Source: Bacilliculturomica massiliensis (GTDB taxonomy: Bacteria; Bacillota; Clostridia; Peptostreptococcales; Anaerovoracaceae). From it: a DNA stretch of 64,000 nucleotides. The notes under the pieces are model-generated. The model was not told where the DNA came from. It made no database searches and was given only the letters and a program-made list of their open reading frames with translations. Positions 1 to 9,547 of the stretch are shown here, piece by piece. A program made the translations under genes and the position numbers. The stretch covers positions 669,797-733,796 of the forward strand of contig NZ_LR027602.1 of NCBI RefSeq assembly GCF_900605495.1, written 5' to 3'. Within the stretch, counting starts at the first letter, position 1. Each line of letters opens with the position of its first letter.

Positions 1-2280
1 GTGGCGGCCCGCGCCACGGATCAGGCCAGCGGAACCGCTACCCTGAGCTATCAGTGGTACGAGGCGGAGGGAGCGGACGCGGCCGGCACGGCCATCAGCG
101 GCGCCACCACGACCGCCTACACCCCGACCTTAAAGACGGTGGGAACCAGATACTTCTACTGCGTGGTGACCAATACCAACGACCTGAGCAATATACCAGA
201 AAACCTGAAGGGCGAACGGACAGCCACGACGAAGTCGGCGACGGCCACGGTCGTCACGGCAGCGAAAGTGCCGGATGCGCCGGTGCTCCTCACAAACGGG
301 GGAGACGGGTCTCTGGAATTCACCTGGAGCGCGCCGGAGAGCAACGGAAGCCCCATCACGGGCTATACGCTGACGGTGGCGGAGGACGCCGCTTACAGTA
401 CCATCCTGACGGGCTATGACGGAAAAGCGCTGGGTGCGGATGCAGCCAGCGAGCTGGTGGAAGGACTGGACAACACCAAGACGTATTACGCCAAGCTGAC
501 CGCCACCAACGGAGTGGGAGACAGCCGGCCCGGCGAGGTCAGCGCCCAGCCCTACAACGGCGCGTACGTGGAGATCCGGATCCCCAGCGGCGGCGAAGTG
601 ACCAGCGGTTCTGCCGTGATCGGAACCATCGCCCTGCGTTTCGCCAACGGAAAAGAAGTGACGGATCCCACCCGGATCCCGCAGAATCAGCTGATCGTGC
701 TGAGGGCGAAGCCGGCGGAAGGATATAAGTTTGTGAAGTGGACGAGGACCGATCTGGGCGGCGGCGCAGCCGGTTCCATGGAAGTGGGCGAAAGCTACTC
801 CCTGGAGCAGCCGGCGACGGAGAGCGCCATCAACCCGCTGACCGTGAAGGCGGCGGACAGCTCCGCCTACACCGCCGTGTTTGCAGTGGACGACGCCTAT
901 GTGGAGGACGGTTTCCAGATCACCGATCTGACAGCGGCGCAGACCAGTGGAGCAGCCTTTGATCGGGCCAGAGATCTGTATTTGCTGAAAACCGGAAAGT
1001 GGGGTCAGTTCGGCTTCGATTCCACGGTAAAGGACTACGACCTGTACCTGTTAAAGACCGATGGAACGAATATCGACTTCAAGGTAACGGCGCTGTCAGG
1101 AAGCGCGGTGACCGTGGGAGCCGTGGCGGTGGATCTGACAGAGGAGCCGGCGGAGACGCAGGGGAAGCTGCTGCGCAGCGGAACGGTGGGCGTGACCGTC
1201 AGCGACGGACAGAAACTGGTCATAGAGGCGGCCAGCCCGGATGGAACCGAGACCGTCACGTACCATGTGAATGTACATATTTCCACAGCAGATCCGAAGA
1301 TCGGACTGGAGGTCGTGCAGTTTGAGGGAAGCCAGAAGGCGACGTTGAAGGTGAGACTGGCCGAGGGGTATTTCGACACCGCGTCCTTCCGGGTAAAGAT
1401 CAAAGACAGCACCGTGATCGAAGGATTTGCGGACAAGAACTACAACGTCTTTACGGGAACCATGGACGAGGAGAAGGCAGGAACGGCGGGCGCATATAAA
1501 GACCTGCAGAGCTCCTTCCTGAAGTTTGTGGACGTTACCTCGCTGAAGAGCGACGGAACAGAGCTTGCGGTGACGCTGGAGACGCCCAAAGGCGGGGCGG
1601 CGGACCTCTCCGACAGCTATGAGAACGTGATGGAATTCTACCTGAAGGTGACGGCGGATCAGGATATGACCAGCATCGTGAATGCGCTGGAGATCTATAA
1701 CGTCGGAGAGACCAAAGCCAGCAACATCATGGACGACTTCCGGTACGGAAAGCTGTCCGGAACGGAAGCGGGAAGTGAGGCGCTGGATCTGGTGTACCTG
1801 AAGGAAGCGGAGTTCTTCTACATCACGACGAAGATCAACTCGGAGCTGACGGGAGAGAACACCAAGTGGATCACCTTCGACGTACTGGATAATGCCAACA
1901 CGATCGTAAACGATCTGGGTTCGGTGAGCGTCAAACCGGATGGGATCCTGGAGTACAGAATGCCCAACAATACGTACAAGCTGGTGATCCGCGCCAACGG
2001 TTACCTGCCGACGACGAAGCAGGTGAAGGTGGAGAAGGATCTGGTGCTGTCCACGCTGCCGCTGTACGCGGGAGAATTGACGACGGACAATCAGATCGAT
2101 TCGGCGGACCGCGCGAGGCTGCTGGACGTGTATCTGAAGGATGCGGAAAACGGAGGAGCGGACGACGGAACAGGAACGATCGTCTATGCGGACTTCGACG
2201 GAAGCGGCTTCATCAACGCCTATGACCTGGGCGTGCTCTTGAGAAATTACGGAAAGACCCCGGTGGAGCGTCTGCTGTAA
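1..2280 (+). CDS. Multidomain surface protein with C-terminal dockerin (5' end outside the window)
   Basis: The frame is open from base 1 and shows no signal peptide, so these 759 residues are the C-terminal part of a longer secreted protein. Domains in order: Ig-like with a YQWY motif (about 1-75), fibronectin-III-like (87-185), InlB/bacterial repeat with GYKFVKW (188-300), cadherin-like with DYDLYLLK (310-430), a cohesin-like beta domain (435-590), a carboxypeptidase-regulatory-like X domain (600-690) and a divergent dockerin (692-752). The first dockerin loop has lost acidic side chains at positions 1 and 3; the second (DFDGSGFINAYDLGVLL) looks able to bind calcium. The order from the InlB repeat to the dockerin matches the C-terminal half of the protein at 4275, so the two are paralogues. 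Its expected partner is a cell-surface cohesin such as the one encoded downstream. No catalytic domain is visible in this part. Family assignment of the dockerin is by pattern only. Confidence 0.8.
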   Translation: MAARATDQASGTATLSYQWYEAEGADAAGTAISGATTTAYTPTLKTVGTRYFYCVVTNTNDLSNIPENLKGERTATTKSATATVVTAAKVPDAPVLLTNGGDGSLEFTWSAPESNGSPITGYTLTVAEDAAYSTILTGYDGKALGADAASELVEGLDNTKTYYAKLTATNGVGDSRPGEVSAQPYNGAYVEIRIPSGGEVTSGSAVIGTIALRFANGKEVTDPTRIPQNQLIVLRAKPAEGYKFVKWTRTDLGGGAAGSMEVGESYSLEQPATESAINPLTVKAADSSAYTAVFAVDDAYVEDGFQITDLTAAQTSGAAFDRARDLYLLKTGKWGQFGFDSTVKDYDLYLLKTDGTNIDFKVTALSGSAVTVGAVAVDLTEEPAETQGKLLRSGTVGVTVSDGQKLVIEAASPDGTETVTYHVNVHISTADPKIGLEVVQFEGSQKATLKVRLAEGYFDTASFRVKIKDSTVIEGFADKNYNVFTGTMDEEKAGTAGAYKDLQSSFLKFVDVTSLKSDGTELAVTLETPKGGAADLSDSYENVMEFYLKVTADQDMTSIVNALEIYNVGETKASNIMDDFRYGKLSGTEAGSEALDLVYLKEAEFFYITTKINSELTGENTKWITFDVLDNANTIVNDLGSVSVKPDGILEYRMPNNTYKLVIRANGYLPTTKQVKVEKDLVLSTLPLYAGELTTDNQIDSADRARLLDVYLKDAENGGADDGTGTIVYADFDGSGFINAYDLGVLLRNYGKTPVERLL

Positions 2281-2471
2281 GGACGCAGAGCGGGAAAAGA
2301 GATGGAATAAAAGAACGACAGGAGACGGGCGGACCTTGCAGGACCGCCTGCCAGATCAGGAAGCAAAGCCTGAAAATGAATCGAGAAACAGGCCGGAAAA
2401 CGGACAAAAGAAGGGCCTGAGGAACAGACCAAAGAACGGATTCTGCAGGAGACCGAAGACCAGGAAAGAGA

Positions 2472-2505
2472 CGGAAACAGGCCGGGGCGCACCCCGGCTG
2501 TTTCC
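2472..2505 (+). terminator. Strong hairpin between dockerin gene and cohesin-SLH gene
   Basis: A near-perfect 15-bp inverted repeat (GGAAACAG..CCGGGG against CCCCGG..CTGTTTCC with a CGCA loop) lies in the 322-bp gap between the first two genes. It has no T tract, so it may be an mRNA-stabilising or attenuating stem rather than a complete intrinsic terminator. Nothing else is evident in the gap apart from the ribosome binding site of the next gene. Confidence 0.5.
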
Positions 2506-2602
2506 GAATCCGTTCGATGAAGTGGAAAGCAACGCGGCGCAGAGACAGCGCTGGTTAAGATAGAGAAAGAAACCAGGACAGACGAAACGGAGAGGAAATT
2601 CC

Positions 2603-4135
2603 ATGAAAAAAAGAGGTACGAACGGGACGGAAGCAGACTGGAATATAGGGAAGAAAAGGATCGGAGGGCAAAGGCCGCGGCCCATAACAAGGAGCAGTCG
2701 GCGGAGCAGGCGACTGGGACCGCGGACGGCGGCCCTGTGCGTGGCGCTGCTGCTGGTCCTGACCGGGCTGGGAGCGGGAATGACGGCGGAACCTGTCTGG
2801 GCGGCCGGGGATCGTCCTTCCATCGAGATGACCTTTGACGAAGGAGCGGTCGTGGGCGGAGCGCAGCAGCGGAATCTGACGCTGACCGTAAAGAATGCTG
2901 TATTCAGCACACTGCAGTTTCAGATTCAGTACGATCCGGCGAAGCTGAGACCGTCGGATGTGGGAAGCAACGAGGCTACCGACGACCTGCTGGCAACGAT
3001 CACTCCCATCGCTCCGCTGTACAACAGCAGGGAGGGAACGGGCTGGGTGAACGTGGTGGGAGACAGCGTGGACCCATCGGAAGGAAGCATGGCGCTGACT
3101 ATCTACGCGGACGGGGAATCCAAGGGCGCGCCGGACGGATCAGACGAGGACGGGTTTATCACGGCAGATGAGACGGGAGTGGCGATCATGAGCTTTTCCT
3201 TTCGGGTGACGGGAGAACTCACGGGAGACAGTCTGAGCCTGCAGGAAGGCAGGGGCCTGCCCACAGGGATCCTGCTGGTGAGCAAAAACGAGACCATGGT
3301 CAACGATATCGAGGGACTGACCAACGGGAGCATGGTGACGATCAACGGGACGCAGCAGCCTGACACGGGAGATGAACACAATTCGGGCGTACCCAAGGAT
3401 GAGACGGATGGAAACGAGGGCGGCGGGAGTCCAGGAGGCGTGGTCGTGCCGGGAGGCGGAACGGGGACAGGCGGAACCGGAGGAACCACCGGGGGCACGG
3501 GGACAGGGAGCGCGCCGGGTACCGGCGGCTTCGGCCCATCAGGGGAGACCACGGGAACCGGAACGCAGACGGGAACGCCGGGCGGCCAGGGGCAAAGCAG
3601 AACACTGACCGATGTGTCCGGCCACTGGGCCCGGAGCGCCATAGAAAAGCTGGTGGAGAAGGGAGTAGCCGCAGGCTATCCGGACGGGACCTTCCGGCCG
3701 GAGGCGGGACTGACCCGGGGCGAATTCGCGCAGATCCTGTACAAGGGACTGTCGCTGCCGCTTCCGGAACACCTGTCCCTGCCCTTTGCAGATACGGAAG
3801 GCCACTGGTCAAAGACCGCGGTGGCGGCGGTGTATTACGGCGGCTACGCGGCGGGAACGGAGAAGAATCAGTTTGGGGTGGAGGATCCCATCACGAGGGA
3901 ACAGCTGGTGACGATTCTCTGCAGAGCGAAAGGTCTGGAACCGCTGAGCGGAGCAGCGCTGGCGGCAGAGGACCCCTTCGTGGATGACGGGCTGATTGCA
4001 GAGTGGGCGAAAGGCTATGTGTACGCGGCGCGGAAAGAAGGGCTTCTGAGCGGCTACGAGGACGGAAGGTTCGGGCCGGGACGAGGCATGACCCGGGGGG
4101 AGATGGCCTGGCTCATGGCCCAGGCGATGAACTGA
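2603..4135 (+). CDS. Cohesin-like domain + three SLH repeats: cell-wall anchoring scaffoldin
   Basis: A 510-residue exported protein. A long basic N-region (about 1-40) precedes a hydrophobic signal segment (about 43-65, ending near VWAA). Residues 72-235 form one cohesin-like beta domain (FQIQYDPAKLRP, then IMSFSFRV). A Gly/Thr/Pro linker follows (250-330), then three SLH repeats (335-510: VSGHWARSAIEKL, TREQLVTIL, TRGEMAWLM). SLH triplets bind secondary cell-wall polysaccharide, so the protein should display its single cohesin at the cell surface and capture dockerin proteins encoded on either side. GAGAGGA lies about 6 bases before the ATG. The end of the gene is followed by a partial duplication: GCGATGAACTGAACCGC occurs at the stop codon and again about 66 bp later. 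What is seen is the domain order; cohesin activity is inferred from fold-like pattern and the dockerin neighbours. Confidence 0.82.
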   Translation: MKKRGTNGTEADWNIGKKRIGGQRPRPITRSSRRSRRLGPRTAALCVALLLVLTGLGAGMTAEPVWAAGDRPSIEMTFDEGAVVGGAQQRNLTLTVKNAVFSTLQFQIQYDPAKLRPSDVGSNEATDDLLATITPIAPLYNSREGTGWVNVVGDSVDPSEGSMALTIYADGESKGAPDGSDEDGFITADETGVAIMSFSFRVTGELTGDSLSLQEGRGLPTGILLVSKNETMVNDIEGLTNGSMVTINGTQQPDTGDEHNSGVPKDETDGNEGGGSPGGVVVPGGGTGTGGTGGTTGGTGTGSAPGTGGFGPSGETTGTGTQTGTPGGQGQSRTLTDVSGHWARSAIEKLVEKGVAAGYPDGTFRPEAGLTRGEFAQILYKGLSLPLPEHLSLPFADTEGHWSKTAVAAVYYGGYAAGTEKNQFGVEDPITREQLVTILCRAKGLEPLSGAALAAEDPFVDDGLIAEWAKGYVYAARKEGLLSGYEDGRFGPGRGMTRGEMAWLMAQAMN

Positions 4136-4274
4136 ACCGCCGGGCCGAACCATCGGACCAAAGCGCTGGACGGCACGGCTGGATCGAAGCGATGAACTGA
4201 ACCGCTGGACGGGACGGCTGAATCCGTGACAGAGAGAGGGAGAAACCATTCGAGAGCAAACAGAGGAGAGCCCT

Positions 4275-7200
4275 TTGAAGACAATGAGGAAATGGAGAGG
4301 AAGAGGAGCGGCGCTGCTGCTCGTCCTGCTGATGCTGCTGCAGACCGGGATCTGCGGCTTTGCGGATGAAATCGACTACTATAGTATCTACACGTCCACC
4401 ATCGCGTCCATGGAACCGGTGGGAGGGACGCTGAGCAAGGCCTTTTCCCCCGGCGACTACCTTTACGGGCTGACACTGACGGGGGAACAGGAAAGCTTTG
4501 CCCTGCGCTTTGCCCTGCCCTCGTCGGAGGTAGGACCGGACATTACGGTGGAGGCGGAGGAAGGTTCTCTGGGAAGTCCGGCCATACGGGAAGAACTGGG
4601 TCAGAGAGGGACGACGGGGCAGATCCCCATGGAGCCCGGAGAGTACCGGAAGGTGACGGTGACGCCAACGCCCCAAGAGAACACGGGCGGCGCGACGGTC
4701 AAGCCGTATACGGTGGAAGTATGCCGTACCTCTTTGCTGGCGGAATGCCGGATCTCGGAGATCCAGACCGGAGCGGGCGGAGATTTTCTGACGGCAACGA
4801 TCCATCTGGAGCCCATAGACGGGCGGCCGGTATCCATGCGGACTTTTAATCTGGCCCTGGGATTCGATCCTGCGGATGTGAAGCTGGCGTCGAAAAGCAC
4901 CAATGAAGCCAGCGAGACCTTTTCCCAGTATGCGCAGGCCATGAGCGGGCTGCTGACATCCGGTCCCCTTGACCGGAAATCGCCGCTGGATATTGATAAA
5001 GCTACGGCAAACAACGGGACGGGAAAGCTGATCGTGCACCTGGGACCCAACGCCAAGGCTGCGGATCCGATCGTGACCATACCGGCGGAGGGGTTGGATC
5101 TTCTGACGCTGTATTTTCGTGTGATGGAGAACGAACCGGCCTTTGACGACGAGACGATCTGCATTCTGCGAGAAGGAGACAGCCGCAGCGAAAATCCGCT
5201 GCATGGCGTGGCCATAGGAATTAAGACGGAAAACGGGATCCCCGTTACCGCGGCGGCGGACGAGATGATCCGCGTGGCGGGTCTGCAGAAATATGAAGTG
5301 ACAGGTCTGCAGACGGCGCAGGAAAACGGAAGCATCGTCATGGAACCGGACAAGGCGCTGTTCTGCGAGGGAGAGCCGCTTGCGCTGAAGGCGCGGCCGA
5401 ATACGGGATATGAATTCGTGTGCTGGGAGGGGGCAGTGACAGAGTCGGCAGCAGCCGGAGAGACCGGAGCGGCCAGCGAGACCGGACAGACCGGAGCGGC
5501 CGGACAGACCAGCGAGACTGGAGCGGCTGGCTCATCACAGAGGACGGCGGAAACAGACGGGAACAGCTCGACGTCAACGGGAGAAGCGGGCGGGGCTGCG
5601 GAACCAGATCCGTCCCTGACTGCGCTGGAGAAGGCGTTGAGCGGGCAGAATCTGCGGCGCCCGGAACTGACGTTGTCCGTGCGGAGCGATCTGGACCTGT
5701 CCGCTCTGCGGGCAGTGTTTCAGCCATCGGGGGGAGAGCTGGTATCCGGAGCGGTCATCGACGAAGACGCGCCTTACCACGGCCAGCTGCTGCTGGCCGT
5801 AAACGGTCCAGAGTCCGACGTCTACCGTCAGACGGAGGGAACGGGTCTGCTGGGGGAACGGGACCGGTCCCTGTTCCTGAATGGGGCGGAGCCCCAGGTG
5901 CTGGCCTATGAGGAAGATCTGGAGGAGATGGAGCGGGACAAGGCGGATTCCCTCAGGAAAAACGGCGGAGCCGCGGTCCTGTCTGGGGAGCTTCAGAGCC
6001 AGGCGGAGCCGGGGGAGGTCCGGCGCTTTCAGACCAGGGACCTGAGCAAACCTGGTATTCACTGGGAGCCGAAGTCCTTCGTCCTCATCGGGCAGACGGA
6101 ACATGTGAACGTCTGGCTGGATCAGGAGGATACGGTGGCCAGTCGGTTGACGGAGGCGCAGCGGCAGGAGCTGTCGGCAGCCTTTGAAGAAAACTGGAAG
6201 ACCATCACCGAACACTACCACAGCCTGTACGACAGCGACGGAAACGGACGTCTGGACGCCCTGCTGTATGACATACAGGATAAGTATGAAACCACCAATG
6301 CGTATTACCAGGGATTGTTCAGCTTTTCCGAGCTGTATGGGAGGAGCGGGGGAAACAGCGGCAACTTCATCCATCTGGACACCTGGCCCAGCCTGGGAAA
6401 TCAGACGGAGCCGGACATTGCTCCCATGATCTCCACCATGGCCCATGAGACGGGGCACATGGCGTTCGCCTCCTATTTTCAGGACAGGGGGGCGACGATC
6501 ACCGACGCCGAGCTGGAGAAGGCCATGCCCACCTGGATATCGGAGGGATTGTCCCTGTCCATCGAGGACGAGCTGTTTGGAGCGCGGGAAAGCAGGATCA
6601 GCCGGTTCAGCAGCTCTGAATCGATCCGAAACGGCGAGGTTTCGCTGACAAGATGGCAGGGGACAGTGGACAATTACGCGCTGACCTACCTGTTTTTCCA
6701 GTATCTGATCCATCAGGCGGAAGCCTGCGGGACGGAAGGATTTACGAAATCGCTGATCCGGTCTTATGAGGGCGATCAGGCAGCGGAGCTGATGAAGGCC
6801 ATCGGCCGGATCGAAAGCCTGAGGCAGGCGGGAAGTCTGGACGAGGTAATAGAAGAATTTTACACGGCGGTGGTACTGAAGGAAGCGTCGGGACTCTACG
6901 GCTTTGGAAACGATCCAGACTTCGACCGGGTGAATCTGAGGCCGGTGACAACCCCGTCGCCGAAACTGGCGCCGGGAGCGGGGGTGGTGTTTGTGATGGA
7001 TGAAAACGGCTGCGATCCGCCGGCCGGCGACGGCCTGCAGTACCGGGGCCTGACGGAAGGCGACTATGTGCTGTCGGCGTCGGGCGAGAACGGTACCGTG
7101 CAGATCGAAGGAGGTCCCAATGGAGAAGCGGGAAAGATCCGCTATGCCAGAGGAGCGGGCGAGAAAGCGACGGTCACGGCCATTCCGGAGAAGGAAGGGT

Positions 7201-9533
7201 GGACCTTTCTGGGCTGGAAGGGGGACGCGTCAGGGACGGAGAATCCGCTGACGCTGATCATGGACCGGTCGAAAAACCTGGTGGCGGTATTTGAACGGCA
7301 TTCCAACACAGGGGAGATCGTGAAGCCGGGAGAGGGGGAAACGATCACCTATGAGGCGGACGGAAGCGCGGTGATCGGCGTGCCGGGCGGAACGATCCGC
7401 ATGACGCTGGAATCTGGGGAACCGCTCACGGAAGCGACCATAATAGAAAACGGAACGAAGATCCGGATGAAGGCGGAAGCCGCAGAGGAGACATTCCCCT
7501 TTCTGTACTGGCTGGAGACACGGCCGGAGACCGGGGAGACGGAACGTCAGGCGGAGCGCGGGGAACGCCCCGCAGCATATGAGACGGAAAACTCCGCGGC
7601 GCATAAGGCGGACAGCTCCGTCAGAAACGGGTCGGAAGGTGGAGAGACGGCCGGTGAACGGACCGGAGCCGGCTGGTCCGTGGAAACAGTACTGAACAGC
7701 GCGGCGATGCAGACTGCTGTTTCCGGGGCGGGCGGCGGAGCCGGAAAGGAGACGGGACCGGGGCTGGACAGCGGGACCGCCGGTGAAGGCGAAGCGACGG
7801 CCGAGCGCACGGCGCAGACAAAATACTACACCAACCCCGCATCCTTTACCTACGCGGAGGGAGCGGTCTACACCGCCGTGTTCGGGGAGCTGGAACCGGC
7901 GCCGGATCGGGAAGCGTCGCTGACGGATCTGCAGGTGATCGCGCCGGAGAACAAGATCCTGCGGCAGCGGGCGCTGGTGTCGGGCAGTTACGTGGAAGAA
8001 CTGGAAAGAGGAGCCTATGGGGAGACCGGGTTTTCCGACGCTGTGGGGGAGTACGATCTGTATCTGCTGTCCGCAGAGGCGGCACAGCAGACCCTGTCCT
8101 TCCGTTTTGTCTGGAAGAAGGGGCAGACGGTGGAAGCGTCCTGCGGGTCGGCGAAAGCGGTCTACACAGAGGGAGACGCGGCGCCGGAAACAGAGAGCGG
8201 GCTGCTGCGGACGGCCGCCTTTTCCCTGCCCCTTTCGGAAGTGACCGACGGGAGTTTGGCGCGGTTTTCCGTGACAGATCCGCAGAGCGGGGAGACGGGG
8301 ACCTATGTGATCCACATTCATGCAAACACAGCCGCCGAGGATCCGCAGATGACCATGAAAGTGGGAACGGTGGGAGCGAAGCCGGACCTGTACCGCATGG
8401 AGATCCGTTTGAAGAATCTGTGGCTGGGCGCGGTGGACGGAGGGCTTCGGATCACGGGAAGCGGCATTCGCCCGGCGGATGTGTCGGGGCTGAAAGAGAA
8501 ACTGGCGGCAGGAAAGCAGGAGGCGGTCACGCCGGAGGAATGGGAGCAGGTGACGGCGCTGGAGTGGAACGATGCAGCGCTGGGACAGGGATTCGTGCAA
8601 AGAACGGGAAGCAGGCTGGTGTTCACCCATCAGAGGGCGGAAACGTCCGGTACGGATCAGATCCTGCGGTTTGGCTTTGATCCGGGAAAAACGGCGGGAG
8701 CGTCGGGAACGGTAGCGAAGGCAGCGCCGGTGCAGATCCAGGAGGATACGGTGATCGCGGAACTGTACTTTTTCTGCGAAGGAGACCCGGCAGACCGGAT
8801 CCGTTTGCTGCGCGCAGAAGAACTGGAATCCGGGCAGATGGAAGGCGAAAGCGGGGAGCCGGCCGCCGGAGCGGGGGCCACAGCCAACGTGCTGGCGGAC
8901 CTGCGCTACACGGCCTATGACACGCTGGTGCGGCTGATGGTGGAAGGGCAGGCGGAGATCACGGGAACCGTGCGCTCCTATGACCCCAAAAAGGGCGTGG
9001 CCATCCGGCTGACCGGGCAGAATGACGCGGGAGAGCCGGATCTCAGCCGCGTGTACGATGGAAGCGTGGAAGCGCAGACAGAGGGAGCAGGCCCTGTGAC
9101 GCAGACGTTCTCTGTGCGGGTGGAGCCGGGCACGTATACCATGACGCTGGAAAAGAGCGGACACCTGAAGGTGACGCTGCGGGATGTGACGGCCACGGCG
9201 GGCGGTCTGGATCTGACGGCGTTCCTACGGGAAGCGGAAGATCGGCTGGATGCCGGTGCAGGGCTGGCCGGAGGCCGGATCCGTGAAGGCGTCCTTGGGC
9301 TGCTGCCCGGCGACGTGGACGGAGACGGGATCATCGGGATCCGGGATAAGGCGCTGCTGACCAATCCGGCCTGGTACGGAACCCGACCGGAAGCGGAGGC
9401 AGTGGAACAGAAGTACGATCTGGACGGAGACGGGATCGTCGGGATAAAAGACTGGAATCTGATGAGCGGTCCCGGTCATTACGGAAAGCGGGACGCGAGC
9501 CTGTCCCTGGCCGAACTGCAGACAACATACTAG
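4275..9533 (+). CDS. Giant dockerin protein with M30-like HETGH zinc metallopeptidase domain
   Basis: 1752 residues. TTG at 4275 is the chosen start because AGGAGAG sits 5 bases upstream; the ATG at 4284 would be 14 away. Signal peptide 1-31. Then: cadherin-like (40-150), cohesin-like (155-320), an InlB-type repeat interrupted by a Gly/Ser/Thr/Glu linker with GAASETG-type repeats (350-470), a metallopeptidase domain (about 575-880), further bacterial repeats (935-1200, one with GWTFLGW), cadherin-like (1205-1350), cohesin-like (1355-1550), X-like domain (1560-1660) and a well-formed dockerin (1675-1740; DVDGDGIIGIRD and DLDGDGIVGIKD). In the peptidase, HETGH at about 723-727 supplies two zinc-binding histidines and the general base, and WISEGLS near 753-759 offers the third ligand. 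This spacing, plus IHLDTWPS upstream, resembles the hyicolysin (M30) group. The role is inferred: a surface protease carried on the scaffold. The same polypeptide has cohesin-like domains and a dockerin, so it could also chain components together. Confidence 0.8.
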   Translation: MKTMRKWRGRGAALLLVLLMLLQTGICGFADEIDYYSIYTSTIASMEPVGGTLSKAFSPGDYLYGLTLTGEQESFALRFALPSSEVGPDITVEAEEGSLGSPAIREELGQRGTTGQIPMEPGEYRKVTVTPTPQENTGGATVKPYTVEVCRTSLLAECRISEIQTGAGGDFLTATIHLEPIDGRPVSMRTFNLALGFDPADVKLASKSTNEASETFSQYAQAMSGLLTSGPLDRKSPLDIDKATANNGTGKLIVHLGPNAKAADPIVTIPAEGLDLLTLYFRVMENEPAFDDETICILREGDSRSENPLHGVAIGIKTENGIPVTAAADEMIRVAGLQKYEVTGLQTAQENGSIVMEPDKALFCEGEPLALKARPNTGYEFVCWEGAVTESAAAGETGAASETGQTGAAGQTSETGAAGSSQRTAETDGNSSTSTGEAGGAAEPDPSLTALEKALSGQNLRRPELTLSVRSDLDLSALRAVFQPSGGELVSGAVIDEDAPYHGQLLLAVNGPESDVYRQTEGTGLLGERDRSLFLNGAEPQVLAYEEDLEEMERDKADSLRKNGGAAVLSGELQSQAEPGEVRRFQTRDLSKPGIHWEPKSFVLIGQTEHVNVWLDQEDTVASRLTEAQRQELSAAFEENWKTITEHYHSLYDSDGNGRLDALLYDIQDKYETTNAYYQGLFSFSELYGRSGGNSGNFIHLDTWPSLGNQTEPDIAPMISTMAHETGHMAFASYFQDRGATITDAELEKAMPTWISEGLSLSIEDELFGARESRISRFSSSESIRNGEVSLTRWQGTVDNYALTYLFFQYLIHQAEACGTEGFTKSLIRSYEGDQAAELMKAIGRIESLRQAGSLDEVIEEFYTAVVLKEASGLYGFGNDPDFDRVNLRPVTTPSPKLAPGAGVVFVMDENGCDPPAGDGLQYRGLTEGDYVLSASGENGTVQIEGGPNGEAGKIRYARGAGEKATVTAIPEKEGWTFLGWKGDASGTENPLTLIMDRSKNLVAVFERHSNTGEIVKPGEGETITYEADGSAVIGVPGGTIRMTLESGEPLTEATIIENGTKIRMKAEAAEETFPFLYWLETRPETGETERQAERGERPAAYETENSAAHKADSSVRNGSEGGETAGERTGAGWSVETVLNSAAMQTAVSGAGGGAGKETGPGLDSGTAGEGEATAERTAQTKYYTNPASFTYAEGAVYTAVFGELEPAPDREASLTDLQVIAPENKILRQRALVSGSYVEELERGAYGETGFSDAVGEYDLYLLSAEAAQQTLSFRFVWKKGQTVEASCGSAKAVYTEGDAAPETESGLLRTAAFSLPLSEVTDGSLARFSVTDPQSGETGTYVIHIHANTAAEDPQMTMKVGTVGAKPDLYRMEIRLKNLWLGAVDGGLRITGSGIRPADVSGLKEKLAAGKQEAVTPEEWEQVTALEWNDAALGQGFVQRTGSRLVFTHQRAETSGTDQILRFGFDPGKTAGASGTVAKAAPVQIQEDTVIAELYFFCEGDPADRIRLLRAEELESGQMEGESGEPAAGAGATANVLADLRYTAYDTLVRLMVEGQAEITGTVRSYDPKKGVAIRLTGQNDAGEPDLSRVYDGSVEAQTEGAGPVTQTFSVRVEPGTYTMTLEKSGHLKVTLRDVTATAGGLDLTAFLREAEDRLDAGAGLAGGRIREGVLGLLPGDVDGDGIIGIRDKALLTNPAWYGTRPEAEAVEQKYDLDGDGIVGIKDWNLMSGPGHYGKRDASLSLAELQTTY

Positions 9534-9547
9534 AGGGGGTGGGAGAC

